This document shows, in pieces, positions 51,526-62,394 of a DNA stretch of 64,000 nucleotides. This stretch comes from Nevskia sp035651715. Lineage in GTDB: Bacteria > Pseudomonadota > Gammaproteobacteria > Nevskiales > Nevskiaceae. Location: contig DASRFD010000112.1 in assembly GCA_035651715.1 (NCBI GenBank), positions 12,668 to 76,667 on the forward strand, given 5' to 3'. The first letter of the stretch is position 1. Each line of letters opens with the position of its first letter. The notes under the pieces are model-generated. The model had not been told where the DNA came from. It did not search any database and saw only the letters and a list, made by a program, of their open reading frames with translations. The position numbers were made by a program, and so were the translations under genes.

Positions 51526-51698
51526 GAGGCCTTCCACTGCAGCATGCCGAAGTCGCCGATGCCGGTCCGGTCCGATTGATGCACAGCCTCGGCGGTGAAG
51601 GCAATCCCGGCGAGGGACCACAGCGCCAGGCCGGCGCCGAGAACCAGCACCAGCCGCAGGCCCCGGCGGCTGCCTCCGTGACGCGCGTTGCTCCTCAT
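51522..51698 (-). CDS. Small single-helix membrane/secreted protein (58 aa) upstream of the Ada-like gene
   Basis: A 58-residue protein: a basic start (MRSNARHGGSRRG), one hydrophobic segment (LRLVLVLGAGLALWSLAGIAF) and a short polar tail (about 23 residues). AGGAG lies seven bases before the ATG at 51698, and the stop codon overlaps the start of the Ada-like gene as GTGA, so it is very likely expressed and coupled to it. I do not recognise the family. A leader or accessory role in the alkylation response is inference from coupling alone. Confidence 0.65.
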   Translation of the reverse strand: MRSNARHGGSRRGLRLVLVLGAGLALWSLAGIAFTAEAVHQSDRTGIGDFGMLQWKAS

Positions 51699-51755
51699 GG
51701 TTCGCTCCTGAACGTGGGTTGCGATGGAGCGCACTTTAGGGGCTGGGCCGCGGGG

Positions 51756-51775
51756 TTTCTTCCGGATTCTTGCGC
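51756..51775 (-). promoter_or_regulatory. Candidate Ada-type operator upstream of the small-protein/Ada operon
   Basis: On the minus strand GCGCAAGAAT (51775-51766) lies just upstream of a weak promoter whose -10 may be TAAAGT (51738-51733). The GCGCAAGA core resembles the Ada-binding region of the E. coli ada promoter. The match is short. Confidence 0.3.
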
Positions 51776-51843
51776 GCCGGCAGAGCGCCGGCGGACTCGC
51801 GCAGAGGCGCAACGGCCGCTGCGCCAGGGCGCGAGGCCGCCGC

Positions 51844-54678
<2,835 letters not shown>

Positions 54679-54870
54679 GGGTCGAAAAAGGTTCTAGCCA
54701 CGCGGGGGCCGCGCGGCGGAGGAAAGGGCGATCGGTTACTATATGCCGTTAGTTGCTGCGGCGCACCCGGTTTTCAAGTGCGCCGGGAATGCCGGACCAC
54801 GGCGGTCCGGCCGCCGGCCAGATTGTCAGCAGGCTGTCCGGCATCAATTTCGCATGCAGTTTTTGCCGCA

Positions 54871-56046
54871 ATGAACTCCAAAGAACTCAAGGCGACTTTC
54901 GGGCTCGGCGCCGTCTACGCCCTGCGCATGCTCGGCGTGTTCATGATCCTGCCGATCTTCGAGCTGTACGCCAAGGGCCTGCCCGCGCACCCGGCGCAAT
55001 CCTGGATCACCGCCGCCATGATCGCCTCGGCCGTGGCCCAGGCACTGTTCCAGATCCTGCTCGGGCGCCTGTCCGACCGCATCGGCCGCAAGCCGGTGAT
55101 CGCCATGGGCATGCTGGTATTCGCCCTGGGCAGCTATGTCGCCGGCAGCACCGACCGCATCGAATGGATCGCCTTCGGCCGCTTCCTGCAGGGCGCCGGC
55201 GCCATCTCCTCGGCCGTCACCGCCCTGCTGGCCGACGTCACCCGCGAGGAAGTGCGCACCATCGCCATGGCGATCATGGGCGCCGGCATGGGCCTGGCCT
55301 TCGTGCTGGCGATCATCCTGGGCTCCGCCGCCGAGGACCTGCTCGGCGGCGTGCGCGGCATCTTCAAGCTCACCGCCGTGCTGTCCCTGCTCGCCATTCC
55401 CGTGGTGTGGCTGGCGGTGCCGGCCGCGGAGCAGCGCACCACCGCGTCCTCCGGCAGCATCGGCCAGGTCTTCGCCGACGCCGAGCTGCTGCGCCTATCC
55501 GGCGGCATCCTGCTGCTGCATGCCGCGGTGCTGTGCCTGTTCACCGGCGTGCCGCTGCTGATCCAGCAGCGTTTGGGCTGGCCGTCCGACCAGCACTGGA
55601 AGCTATACCTGCCGGTGCTGATCGGCACGCTGATCCTGGCCCTGCCGCTGATGCGCCGCGCCGACAAGGGCGGCGCCCGCGGCGTGCTGCTGGGCTCGGT
55701 GCTGCTGCTGGCGGTGGCCCTGCTGGTCACCGGCCTGGTGCCGGGCAAGGCCGGGCTCGTCGCCGGCCTGGCGCTGTTCTTCCTGCCGTTCAACTTGCTG
55801 GAGGGCCTGCTGCCCTCGCTGGTCTCGCGCCGCGCGCCGCCCGATCAGAAGGGTGCGGCGCTGGGCGTCTACGCCACCGCCCAGTTCCTGGGCCAGCCCC
55901 TGGGCGGCGCGATCTGCATCTGGGCGCTGGACCAGCAGCATCCGTCCGGCCTGCTGGCGATCGCCGCGGCCCTGCCCCTGCTGTGGCTGGCGCTGGCCTA
56001 TTCCATGCACGCCCCGCCGCCTCGCGGCAGCGCCAGCACGGCCTGA
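54871..56046 (+). CDS. MFS transporter between uvrA and ssb
   Basis: A 12-helix major facilitator protein of 391 residues. The conserved cytoplasmic loop between helices 2 and 3 (GRLSDRIGRKPVIAMG) has the typical Asp/Arg pattern, and helix 1 contains GAVYALRMLGVFMILPIFEL. The position between uvrA and ssb matches a gammaproteobacterial orthologue group annotated as drug or sugar efflux of unknown substrate. I start at the ATG at 54871; the frame is open far upstream but is antisense to uvrA there. A short hairpin at 56068-56085 follows the stop. Confidence 0.92.
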   Translation: MNSKELKATFGLGAVYALRMLGVFMILPIFELYAKGLPAHPAQSWITAAMIASAVAQALFQILLGRLSDRIGRKPVIAMGMLVFALGSYVAGSTDRIEWIAFGRFLQGAGAISSAVTALLADVTREEVRTIAMAIMGAGMGLAFVLAIILGSAAEDLLGGVRGIFKLTAVLSLLAIPVVWLAVPAAEQRTTASSGSIGQVFADAELLRLSGGILLLHAAVLCLFTGVPLLIQQRLGWPSDQHWKLYLPVLIGTLILALPLMRRADKGGARGVLLGSVLLLAVALLVTGLVPGKAGLVAGLALFFLPFNLLEGLLPSLVSRRAPPDQKGAALGVYATAQFLGQPLGGAICIWALDQQHPSGLLAIAAALPLLWLALAYSMHAPPPRGSASTA

Positions 56047-56364
56047 GACGTACCAACAATTCCTGTCGCGGCAGGTTCTTGCCGCAGACTTCTCGCGCAC
56101 CGGCCGAGCCACCTGCCCCGCGGCGCCGACCCTGGTGTATGCTTTCCCGCAGTGAGGGTGCGCCGGACCGACCGTCCCATTTCCGGCGCATGAACGAGGA
56201 CCGTCGATGAACCACCAGCCGTCGCATGCCGTTTTCAACGACCCGGTCCGCCCTCCTCTTGCACCCCCCGTCCTTCCGCATCCCCGCAGCCGCCGACGGG
56301 CGGCCGCGCGTGAGCGGTCCTGGGCGGCACACCCACCCGCAGTTCGATTGATACGGAGGAGCAC
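56047..56364. other. Gap between the MFS gene and ssb
   Basis: No convincing gene in these 318 bases. A frame from 56207 would encode a basic Pro/Arg-rich product that runs into ssb, and I treat it as chance. The region begins with a GCGGCA/TGCCGC hairpin (56068-56085) and otherwise probably contains the ssb promoter and leader. Confidence 0.6.
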
Positions 56365-56865
56365 ATGGCTCGCGGAGTCAACAAAGTCATCCTGATCGGC
56401 AATCTGGGCAAGGACCCGGAAATGAAGGCTTTCCCCAACGGCGACGCCTTCTGCAACCTGACCCTCGCCACCTCGGAGTCCTGGACCGACAAGACTTCCG
56501 GCGAGAAGAAGGAACGCACCGAGTGGCACAACCTGGTTTTCACCCGCCGCCTGGCCGAGATCGCCGGCCAGTATCTGAAGAAGGGCTCGAAGATCTACGT
56601 CGAAGGCTCGCTGCGCACCCGCAAGTGGCAGGACAAGGACGGCCACGACCGCTACACCACCGAGGTCCAGGTCGCCGACATGCAGATGCTCGACGGCCGC
56701 GGCGGCGGCGCGGGCGGCGGTGACGATTTCGGCGGCGGCAGCTACAGCGGCTCCCGCGGCGGCGGCGGCTCCGCGCCGCGCGAACGCGCGCCGGCCCGTT
56801 CGGCTCCGGCGCCGGCCCCGCAGGGCGGCGGCGACAGCTTCGAGGACGACGATATCCCGTTCTGA
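56365..56865 (+). CDS. ssb: Single-stranded DNA-binding protein
   Basis: Binds single-stranded DNA in replication, recombination and repair. It has 166 residues. The OB-fold covers about residues 1-110: RGVNKVILIGNLGKDPEMK, then ATSESWTDKTSGEKKERTEW and KKGSKIYVEGSLRTRKWQDK. A Gly/Ser/Ala-rich linker follows, ending in the conserved acidic tip DSFEDDDIPF, which recruits partner proteins. GGAGGAG lies five bases before the ATG. It is followed by a strong intrinsic terminator. Confidence 0.98.
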   Translation: MARGVNKVILIGNLGKDPEMKAFPNGDAFCNLTLATSESWTDKTSGEKKERTEWHNLVFTRRLAEIAGQYLKKGSKIYVEGSLRTRKWQDKDGHDRYTTEVQVADMQMLDGRGGGAGGGDDFGGGSYSGSRGGGGSAPRERAPARSAPAPAPQGGGDSFEDDDIPF

Positions 56866-56893
56866 GCCGGCCGCGGTCCCGCCTGCCGGCGCG

Positions 56894-56926
56894 GCCCGTC
56901 TCCGACCTGCGGAGACGGGCTTTTTT
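56894..56926 (+). terminator. Intrinsic terminator after ssb
   Basis: GCCCGTCTCCG (56894-56904) and CGGAGACGGGC (56910-56920) form a perfect 11-base stem, followed by six T residues (56921-56926). A textbook terminator 29 bp past the ssb stop. Confidence 0.95.
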
Positions 56927-56959
56927 CTTGCCCGCGATCCGGTCGAAACGCTGCGCGGC

Positions 56960-58156
56960 TCAGGATCTGAGTTCCCGCACGATCGTCTTCCTGATCGGCG
57001 CGATGTGCTCGGCCGCGCCGAGCATGAGGCGGCGCAGCATCCTGGCCGGACCATTCTCGGCGGTGTACAGCCTGGCGATGGCATTGGTCGCCTGGTACAG
57101 CGGCCAGGTGCGGCGGCGGTGCGCCCGCTGGTAGTGGCCCAGGACGCGGTCCGAGCCGATATCGCGGCCGTCGCGCACCGCCGCTGCGACCGCGTCCGCC
57201 AGCAGCCTCAACCCCGACAGCCCGAAGTTGAAGCCGTGGGCCGTCACCGGATGCATGCCCACCGCGGCGTCGCCGACCAGGGCAAAGCGCGGCGCGGCGA
57301 AGCGCTCCGCATAGGTCGCCACCAGCGGATAGCGATGCGGCGCCGAGCACACTTCGAGCCGCCCCAGGCGGCGTTCCAGCCAGCGGTTGACGCTCGCGCC
57401 GAAGCGGTCGTGCGGCATGGCCGCGAGGCGCGCAGCCTCTTCGCCCGCGACGGTCAGGATGATCGAGGAGCAGTCCCCGTGCAGCGGCAGGGTGGCAATG
57501 GTGCGGCCGAAATCGAACCACTCCATCGCCGTGCCGGCATGCGGCCGGCTGTGCCTGGCGCGGAATACCAGCATGGATCTGCCGAAGTCGTGCATCTCGG
57601 CCGGGATGCCCATGGCGCGGCGGGTTTCCGAGAAACGGCTGTCCGCTGCCACCAGCAGGGGCGCGGCCAGGGCTTCGCCGTCGCCGGTGGCCACCACCGC
57701 CAGCCCGGCTCCGGCACGGCATGCAACGATGCGCCTGCCGCAGCGCAGTTCGACGCCGCCATGCTCGCGCAGGCGGCGGTACAGTTCGCGCCGGATGCAA
57801 TGGTTCGAAACCAGGTAGCCGAGGGCCGCGGACCCGCTCCGGTCGGCCCGGAACTCCAGGAAGCGCGCCGAGCGACCGTTATAGACCTGGGCCGAGCGGA
57901 TCGGCGACATCTCGGCTTCGCTCCAGCCCTCGACCACGCCCAGCGCATCGAGAATGCGCAGCGAGCCATGGGTCAGGGCGATCTCGCGGCCGTCATCCGC
58001 GGGCACCGCGATCCGCTCTTCCTCCTCGCGCTCGATCACCGCGACCGCCAGCCCCAGGCCGGCCAGGGACAGCGCCAGGGCCAGGCCGGCGGGCCCGGCG
58101 CCTACGATCAGGACGTCATGCGTCCGGCGCTGGTCGGAGGACGCTCCCGGGCTCAC
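56960..58156 (-). CDS. ubiM: UbiH/COQ6-family FAD hydroxylase, UbiM-like
   Basis: Flavin monooxygenase of 398 residues that hydroxylates the ubiquinone ring. The FAD-binding motif VLIVGAGPAGLALALSLAG is at about residues 15-33; DDGREIALTHGSLRILDALG and LGYLVSNHCIRRELYRRLR are typical of the UbiM branch, which can hydroxylate several ring positions. The GD motif is in FALVGDAAVGMHPVTAHGFN. I use a GTG at 58156, five bases past the nrdB stop; the rest of the upstream frame is antisense-free but overlaps nrdB. No other ubi genes are nearby. It ends 33 bp past the ssb terminator, facing it. Confidence 0.85.
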   Translation of the reverse strand: MSPGASSDQRRTHDVLIVGAGPAGLALALSLAGLGLAVAVIEREEEERIAVPADDGREIALTHGSLRILDALGVVEGWSEAEMSPIRSAQVYNGRSARFLEFRADRSGSAALGYLVSNHCIRRELYRRLREHGGVELRCGRRIVACRAGAGLAVVATGDGEALAAPLLVAADSRFSETRRAMGIPAEMHDFGRSMLVFRARHSRPHAGTAMEWFDFGRTIATLPLHGDCSSIILTVAGEEAARLAAMPHDRFGASVNRWLERRLGRLEVCSAPHRYPLVATYAERFAAPRFALVGDAAVGMHPVTAHGFNFGLSGLRLLADAVAAAVRDGRDIGSDRVLGHYQRAHRRRTWPLYQATNAIARLYTAENGPARMLRRLMLGAAEHIAPIRKTIVRELRS

Positions 58157-58161
58157 GCCGG

Positions 58162-59190
58162 CTATTCCCACACCAGGCCGCCGCTCTGGTACTCCGCCAC
58201 CCGGGTCTCGAAGAAGTTCTTCTCCTTTTTCAGGTCCATCAGCTCGCTCAGCCAGGGAAACGGGTTGTGCGCGACCGGGTACAGCGGCGGCAGGCCGATC
58301 TGGGCGCAGCGCCGGTTCGCCACATAGCGCAGGTAGTCGCTGAACATCCTCGCGTTCAGGCCGAGCACACCGCGCGGCATGGTGTCGCGGGCATAGCGCT
58401 CCTCCAGCTCCACCGCCTGGTGCATCAGCCCGGCGATTTCGGCCCGGAACCGCTCCGTCCACAGCTGCGGGTTCTCCAGCTTGATCTGGTTCACCAGGTC
58501 GATGCCGAAATTGAGGTGCATCGACTCGTCGCGCAGGATGTACTGGTACTGTTCCGCGGCGCCGACCATCTTGTTGCGCCGGCCCAGCGCCAGCATCTGG
58601 ACGAAGCCGACATAGAAGAACAGTCCTTCCATGATGCAGGCGAAGGCGATCAGCGAGCGCAGCAGACGCTGGTCCGAGGCCGTGGTGCCGGTGCGGAAGG
58701 CCGGGTCGGTCAGGGTCTGGATGAAGGGCAGCAGGAACGCCGCCTTGTCGTGGATGCTGGGCACCTCGTTGTACATGTTGAAGATCTCGCCTTCGTCCAG
58801 GCCCAGGCTTTCGACGATGTACTGGTAGGCGTGGGTGTGCAGCGCCTCTTCGAAGGCCTGGCGCAGCAGGTACTGGCGGCACTGCCCGCTGGTGATGTGG
58901 CGGTAGGTGCCGAGCACGATATTGTTGGCGGCGAGGGAATCGGCCGTGGAGAAGAAGCCGAGATTGCGCTTGACGATGCGCCGCTCGTCCCCGGTCAGGC
59001 CGGACGGATCGTGCCAGAGGGCGATATCCGCCGCCATGCTGATCTCCTGCGGCATCCAGTGGTTGGCGCAGGCGGCCAGGTACTTGTCCCAGGCCCAGTC
59101 ATAGCTGCCGTGGACACAGGGGGCGCAGGCCACCGCGCCGTTGATGATTCGACCGCTCTTGCCGGACACCGGCGGAGCTTCGACAGTCAC
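58162..59190 (-). CDS. nrdB: Class Ia ribonucleotide reductase beta subunit NrdB
   Basis: Diiron subunit that generates the tyrosyl radical for ribonucleotide reduction. It has 342 residues from a GTG at 59190 (GGAGG four bases upstream). All radical and metal residues are present: STADS with Asp84, QAFEEALHTHAYQY with Glu115, His118 and radical Tyr122, then CIMEGLFFYVG (Glu) and ILRDESMHLNFG (Glu, His). The C-terminal tail FFETRVAEYQSGGLVWE is the usual docking peptide for NrdA. It is closest in sequence to betaproteobacterial and pseudomonad NrdB but lacks their ~50-residue N-terminal extension. nrdA is not in the window; instead ubiM follows directly and a DUF6455-like gene precedes it. 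Confidence 0.94.
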   Translation of the reverse strand: MTVEAPPVSGKSGRIINGAVACAPCVHGSYDWAWDKYLAACANHWMPQEISMAADIALWHDPSGLTGDERRIVKRNLGFFSTADSLAANNIVLGTYRHITSGQCRQYLLRQAFEEALHTHAYQYIVESLGLDEGEIFNMYNEVPSIHDKAAFLLPFIQTLTDPAFRTGTTASDQRLLRSLIAFACIMEGLFFYVGFVQMLALGRRNKMVGAAEQYQYILRDESMHLNFGIDLVNQIKLENPQLWTERFRAEIAGLMHQAVELEERYARDTMPRGVLGLNARMFSDYLRYVANRRCAQIGLPPLYPVAHNPFPWLSELMDLKKEKNFFETRVAEYQSGGLVWE

Positions 59191-59210
59191 GGCCCCTCCA
59201 AGCCGACCGC

Positions 59211-59603
59211 TCAGGCCGGGCAAGTGGCGGCGCTGCGCCGCTTGAGCCGGCTCAGCCTCCAGGTGTTCGGGCAATAGGTCCAGGCACGGTCATGACCCGC
59301 GCCGGATTGAGCCTGGTCGCAGCGCGCCTGGCTGACGCAGCCGCGGCACCTGACGATGTCCTGGCGCAGTTCCGCCACGCTGCTCAGCCGCAGGTAGTCC
59401 TCGAGCGGGACGTCCCGCGCCACCAGCATGCGGCGCATGCGCAGCCTGGCGACCTGCCGTCCGAGCAGCGCCCGCTGCGCCCTCCCCCAGACATCGTGGT
59501 CGACCAGGATCAGGGCGAGCAGCGCCAGGATGCAGACGGCCACGACCAGCAGCAGCGGGAGGTACAGCGCCGGCGGAAGCGGGATCTGGTTCATGGCTGC
59601 CAT
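59211..59603 (-). CDS. DUF6455-like membrane-anchored cysteine-rich protein
   Basis: A protein of 130 residues: an N-terminal membrane helix (LYLPLLLVVAVCILALLALIL), a basic helical linker (RQVARLRMRRMLVARDV) and a C-terminal domain with four cysteines, DIVRCRGCVSQARCDQAQSG and TYCPNTWRL. The CxxC-x5-C and YCPN pattern matches DUF6455, a small domain of unknown function that may hold a metal. The start at 59603 has GAGG upstream; an ATG at 59594 is possible. It is 20 bp upstream of nrdB on the same strand, so it heads the DUF6455-nrdB-ubiM unit. What it contributes is unknown. Confidence 0.72.
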   Translation of the reverse strand: MAAMNQIPLPPALYLPLLLVVAVCILALLALILVDHDVWGRAQRALLGRQVARLRMRRMLVARDVPLEDYLRLSSVAELRQDIVRCRGCVSQARCDQAQSGAGHDRAWTYCPNTWRLSRLKRRSAATCPA

Positions 59604-59741
59604 TTCAAGGATCCTCGCCGCGTCCTGCTTTGATCCGCGTCAATTCCAGGATCGGAAAAATCTGAAGCGCAGCGCAGACCCTGCGGGCGCCTGGGCCCAG
59701 CTGCGGCGGGCAGGCCGGCCCCGGCGCGGCCGGCCCGAACT

Positions 59742-59747
59742 TATAAT
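59742..59747 (+). promoter_or_regulatory. Candidate -10 element for the DMT transporter gene
   Basis: A perfect TATAAT in GC-rich DNA, 77 bp before the start codon. The expected -35 position is GC-rich (CCCCGG), so the match is half-supported. Confidence 0.4.
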
Positions 59748-59823
59748 CCGGCCTGAGCGAGGCGCCGCGTCGCCCGGCGCAAGCGGCCCAGCGGCCGGTT
59801 CGCATCCGCCCCAACCACTTTCC

Positions 59824-60744
59824 ATGACCCGACTCAAGGCCGATCTCCTCCTGCTGCTGTGCGCCTTCATCTGGGGCACGGCCTTCGTCGCCCAGAAGGA
59901 CCTGCACGCGGCGGCCTGGCCGGTGCTGTTCGTCGCCTCGCGCTTCCTGCTCTCGGCGCTGCTGCTGGCGCCGCTGGCCTGGTTCGAATCGCGCCGTGCC
60001 GCCGCGCCGCCGCCGCGGCGCGGCGACCTGGGCCTGGCGCTGCTGGTGGGCCTGTGCCTGTGCACCGGCGCGACGATGCAGCAGTGGGCCCTGACCGGCA
60101 CCACCGCCACCAACGGCGGCTTCCTCACCGCGGTCTATGTCGCTTTCGTGCCCTTCGTGGTCTGGGCCGTGGCCGGCACGCCGCCGCGGCCGCTGGTGCT
60201 GCTGGCCTGCGCCGTGGCGGTGGCCGGCGCCTGGCTGCTGGCCGGCGGCAAGAACGGCGGCTGGTCGCGCGGCGACCTGGTGCTGCTGGCTTCGGACCTG
60301 GTGTGGGCCCTGCACATCACCCTGATCGCGCGCTTCCTCGGCCGGCTCAACCGGCCGTTCCTGCTGTGCTTCATCCAGTACGCGGTCACCGCGCTCGGCG
60401 CCGGGGCGCTGAGCCTGGGCGTGGAAAACGCCGCGTGGCCCGACTTCCGCGCCAGCCTGCCGGCCATCGCCTATGCCGGCGTCGCCTCGGGCGGCATCGC
60501 CTACACGCTGCAGATCGTGGCGCAGCGCCACGCGCCGGCGGCCGAGGCGGCCTTGATCCTGTCGCTGGAGAGCGTGTTCGCGGCGCTGGCCGGCGCGCTG
60601 GTGCTGCACGAGCGCCTCGGCACGGTGCCGGCGATCGGCTGCCTGCTGATCCTGGCCGGCGCGGTGATGGTCGACGTCGCCCCGGCGGTGCGCCGCGGCC
60701 TGCTGCGCGTGGCGCGGGGCCGCACCGGGGACGCGGCCGGCTGA
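59824..60744 (+). CDS. EamA-family (DMT) transporter
   Basis: An inner-membrane protein of 306 residues with ten helices in two EamA repeats. The first repeat starts LLLLCAFIWGTAFVAQKDL and contains SRFLLSALLLAPLAWFE; the second starts LVLLASDLVWALHITLIARF and ends with LSLESVFAALAGALVLHERL. Such transporters export amino acids or other metabolites; substrate cannot be inferred. I start at the ATG at 59824 (MTRLKADL). A hairpin covering the stop codon follows. It does not look linked to the zinc-type genes downstream. Confidence 0.9.
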   Translation: MTRLKADLLLLLCAFIWGTAFVAQKDLHAAAWPVLFVASRFLLSALLLAPLAWFESRRAAAPPPRRGDLGLALLVGLCLCTGATMQQWALTGTTATNGGFLTAVYVAFVPFVVWAVAGTPPRPLVLLACAVAVAGAWLLAGGKNGGWSRGDLVLLASDLVWALHITLIARFLGRLNRPFLLCFIQYAVTALGAGALSLGVENAAWPDFRASLPAIAYAGVASGGIAYTLQIVAQRHAPAAEAALILSLESVFAALAGALVLHERLGTVPAIGCLLILAGAVMVDVAPAVRRGLLRVARGRTGDAAG

Positions 60745-60767
60745 ACCGTCGCGGCCACGGTTCGGCC
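60739..60767 (+). terminator. Hairpin at the end of the DMT transporter gene
   Basis: GGCTGAACCGT (60739-60749, including the stop codon) pairs with ACGGTTCGGCC (60757-60767) over 11 positions with one T/G pair. It has no T-run but separates the DMT gene from the zinc-type module. Confidence 0.45.
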
Positions 60768-60812
60768 CGGCGGCTTTCCAGTTGCCGCCGCTTCGTGTTA
60801 TTTAAGCGGCTT

Positions 60813-61100
60813 ATGCGCCGTTTTCCGGTCCTTTCCCGCCTGCTTCTCGCCTTGGGCTTCCTCGCCGTGCAGGCGATGGCGGTGGCGCACGCCAGCAGCC
60901 ACGAGCTGAAGGCGGAAAGCAGCGCCGCCTGCGAAGTCTGCATGCTGGCCCACGCCGCCGGCGGCACCCCGGCGGTGATCGACACGGCCGGCATCCCGGT
61001 CCCCCGCGGCGAGGCGCCGGCAGCGCCGGCGCCCCGCTCCGTCGCGCAGCGCCGCGCCGCCCTTCCGCCCAGCCGCGGTCCTCCCGCTCTCCCCGCCTAA
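60813..61100 (+). CDS. Small secreted protein (95 aa) at the head of the zinc-type module
   Basis: A signal peptide (LSRLLLALGFLAVQAMAVAHA) is followed by a short mature chain with the motif AACEVCMLAHAAGG and a Pro/Ala-rich basic tail. Small proteins with a paired-Cys plus His motif of this kind are found next to metal transporter genes and may bind zinc or copper. The ATG at 60813 has no strong ribosome site. It is 63 bp upstream of the porin-like gene, same strand. The assignment to metal handling comes from the neighbours and the Cys/His motif only. Confidence 0.6.
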   Translation: MRRFPVLSRLLLALGFLAVQAMAVAHASSHELKAESSAACEVCMLAHAAGGTPAVIDTAGIPVPRGEAPAAPAPRSVAQRRAALPPSRGPPALPA

Positions 61101-61163
61101 GCGCTTCAGGCATCGCGTGCCCTTGGGGGGCCGCGCCGTTGTTTTCGGGAGAGGACTCGTTTT

Positions 61164-62384
61164 ATGCGCATTTCCGGTTCGCGCCAGGCCGCATCCGTCG
61201 CCGGCGTCTGCGGCATTTCACTGTTGAGCTTTTCGCTGCCGGTCCGCGCCGCGGACGCCGGCACCGCGTTCAATCCCAAGATCAGCCTGGTGCTGCAGGG
61301 CACCTATGCCAACTACGGCAATGACGGCCCGGTGCACATCCCCGGCTTCATTCTCGACACCGACACCGAATTCCGCCCCGCCGGCCTGTCGCTGCGCGAA
61401 ACGGAGCTGGCGCTGGAAGCCAACGTCGACGACTACTTCCACGGCTTCGCCAACATCGCGCTGGATACCAACGCCGACGGCAGCACCACGGTGAGCGTGG
61501 AGGAGGCGGCGATCAACACCACCTCCCTGCCCTACGGTTTCGTCGCCAAGATCGGCCGCTTTTATTCCGACATCGGCTACCAGAACCACGTCCATACCCA
61601 CGCCTGGGATTTCGTCGACGCGCCGCTGGTCTACCGCACCATGCTCGGCGACCAGCTCGACGACGACGGCGGCCAGCTCAAGTGGGTGGCGCCGATCGAC
61701 GTGTTCCTGGAGTTCGGCGGCGAACTGACCCGCGGCGGCCACTTCCCCGGCGGCGGCGACAAGCGCTCCGGGGTGCCGGCCAAGGATGTGTTCGTGCACT
61801 ACGGCGACGACCTCAACGACAGCTCCTCCTACCGCCTGGGCCTGTCCTACTACCGGGTCGATTCCGACAAGCGCAGCACCAGCGACGACCTCGGCACCAC
61901 CGACTTCTCCGGCCACAGCGGCCTGGGCATCGTCGACTTCATCTACAAGTGGGCGCCGCACGGCAACCCCACGGTGCACAACGCCGTGGTGCAGGGCGAA
62001 TACTTCGTGCGCAGCGAACGCGGCGCGCTGGTGTTCGACCCCGGCGCCACGGCCATCGCCAGCGACTACCGCGGCCACCAGTCCGGCTTCTACCTCCAGG
62101 GCGTGTACCAGTTCATGCCGATGTGGCGCGCCGGGGTGCGCTACGACCGCGTCAGCAGCAATAACGACGTCTCCGACCCGGCGGACGGCACCACCCTGGC
62201 GATCCTCGCCGACAAGGGCCATCCGCAGCGCTACAGCGCGATGGTCGACTGGTCGCACAGCGAGTTCAGCCGCCTGCGGCTGCAGTACAACCGCGACGAA
62301 TCGCGCGTCGCCGGCGCCGGCGACAACCAGGTGTTCCTGCAATACATCTTCAGCCTGGGTTCGCACCCGGCCCACACCTTCTGA
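61164..62384 (+). CDS. Porin-like outer-membrane beta-barrel protein of the zinc-type module
   Basis: A 406-residue protein with a signal peptide (VAGVCGISLLSFSLPVRAA). The mature part alternates aromatic and polar residues in beta-strand patterns typical of barrels: ISLVLQGTYANYGNDG, LSLRETELALEANVDDYFHG, AAINTTSLPYGFVAKIGRFY, VHNAVVQGEYFVRSERGAL and a C-terminal strand ending in Phe (HPAHTF). Several His-rich loops (NHVHTHAWDF, GGHFPGG) could bind metal. It lies 10 bp upstream of the metal-binding protein gene, so a role in zinc passage across the outer membrane is likely. I do not know a named family. Confidence 0.75.
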   Translation: MRISGSRQAASVAGVCGISLLSFSLPVRAADAGTAFNPKISLVLQGTYANYGNDGPVHIPGFILDTDTEFRPAGLSLRETELALEANVDDYFHGFANIALDTNADGSTTVSVEEAAINTTSLPYGFVAKIGRFYSDIGYQNHVHTHAWDFVDAPLVYRTMLGDQLDDDGGQLKWVAPIDVFLEFGGELTRGGHFPGGGDKRSGVPAKDVFVHYGDDLNDSSSYRLGLSYYRVDSDKRSTSDDLGTTDFSGHSGLGIVDFIYKWAPHGNPTVHNAVVQGEYFVRSERGALVFDPGATAIASDYRGHQSGFYLQGVYQFMPMWRAGVRYDRVSSNNDVSDPADGTTLAILADKGHPQRYSAMVDWSHSEFSRLRLQYNRDESRVAGAGDNQVFLQYIFSLGSHPAHTF

Positions 62385-62394
62385 GCCTGCCCCG

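Noticed and set aside
54679..54870. Possible LexA box in the uvrA upstream region (TACTATATGCCGTTAG)
   Set aside because: It lacks the CTG...CAG ends of the usual gammaproteobacterial LexA site and is not palindromic enough to call.
56207..56395. Open frame upstream of and into ssb encoding a basic Pro/Arg-rich 62-residue product
   Set aside because: It overlaps the ssb start in another frame, has low-complexity composition typical of chance frames in GC-rich DNA, and no ribosome site better than that of ssb.
60780..60812. Possible Zur site before the zinc-type module (GTGTTATTTAAGC)
   Set aside because: Only one half resembles the TGTTATA-type consensus and no matching second half is present.
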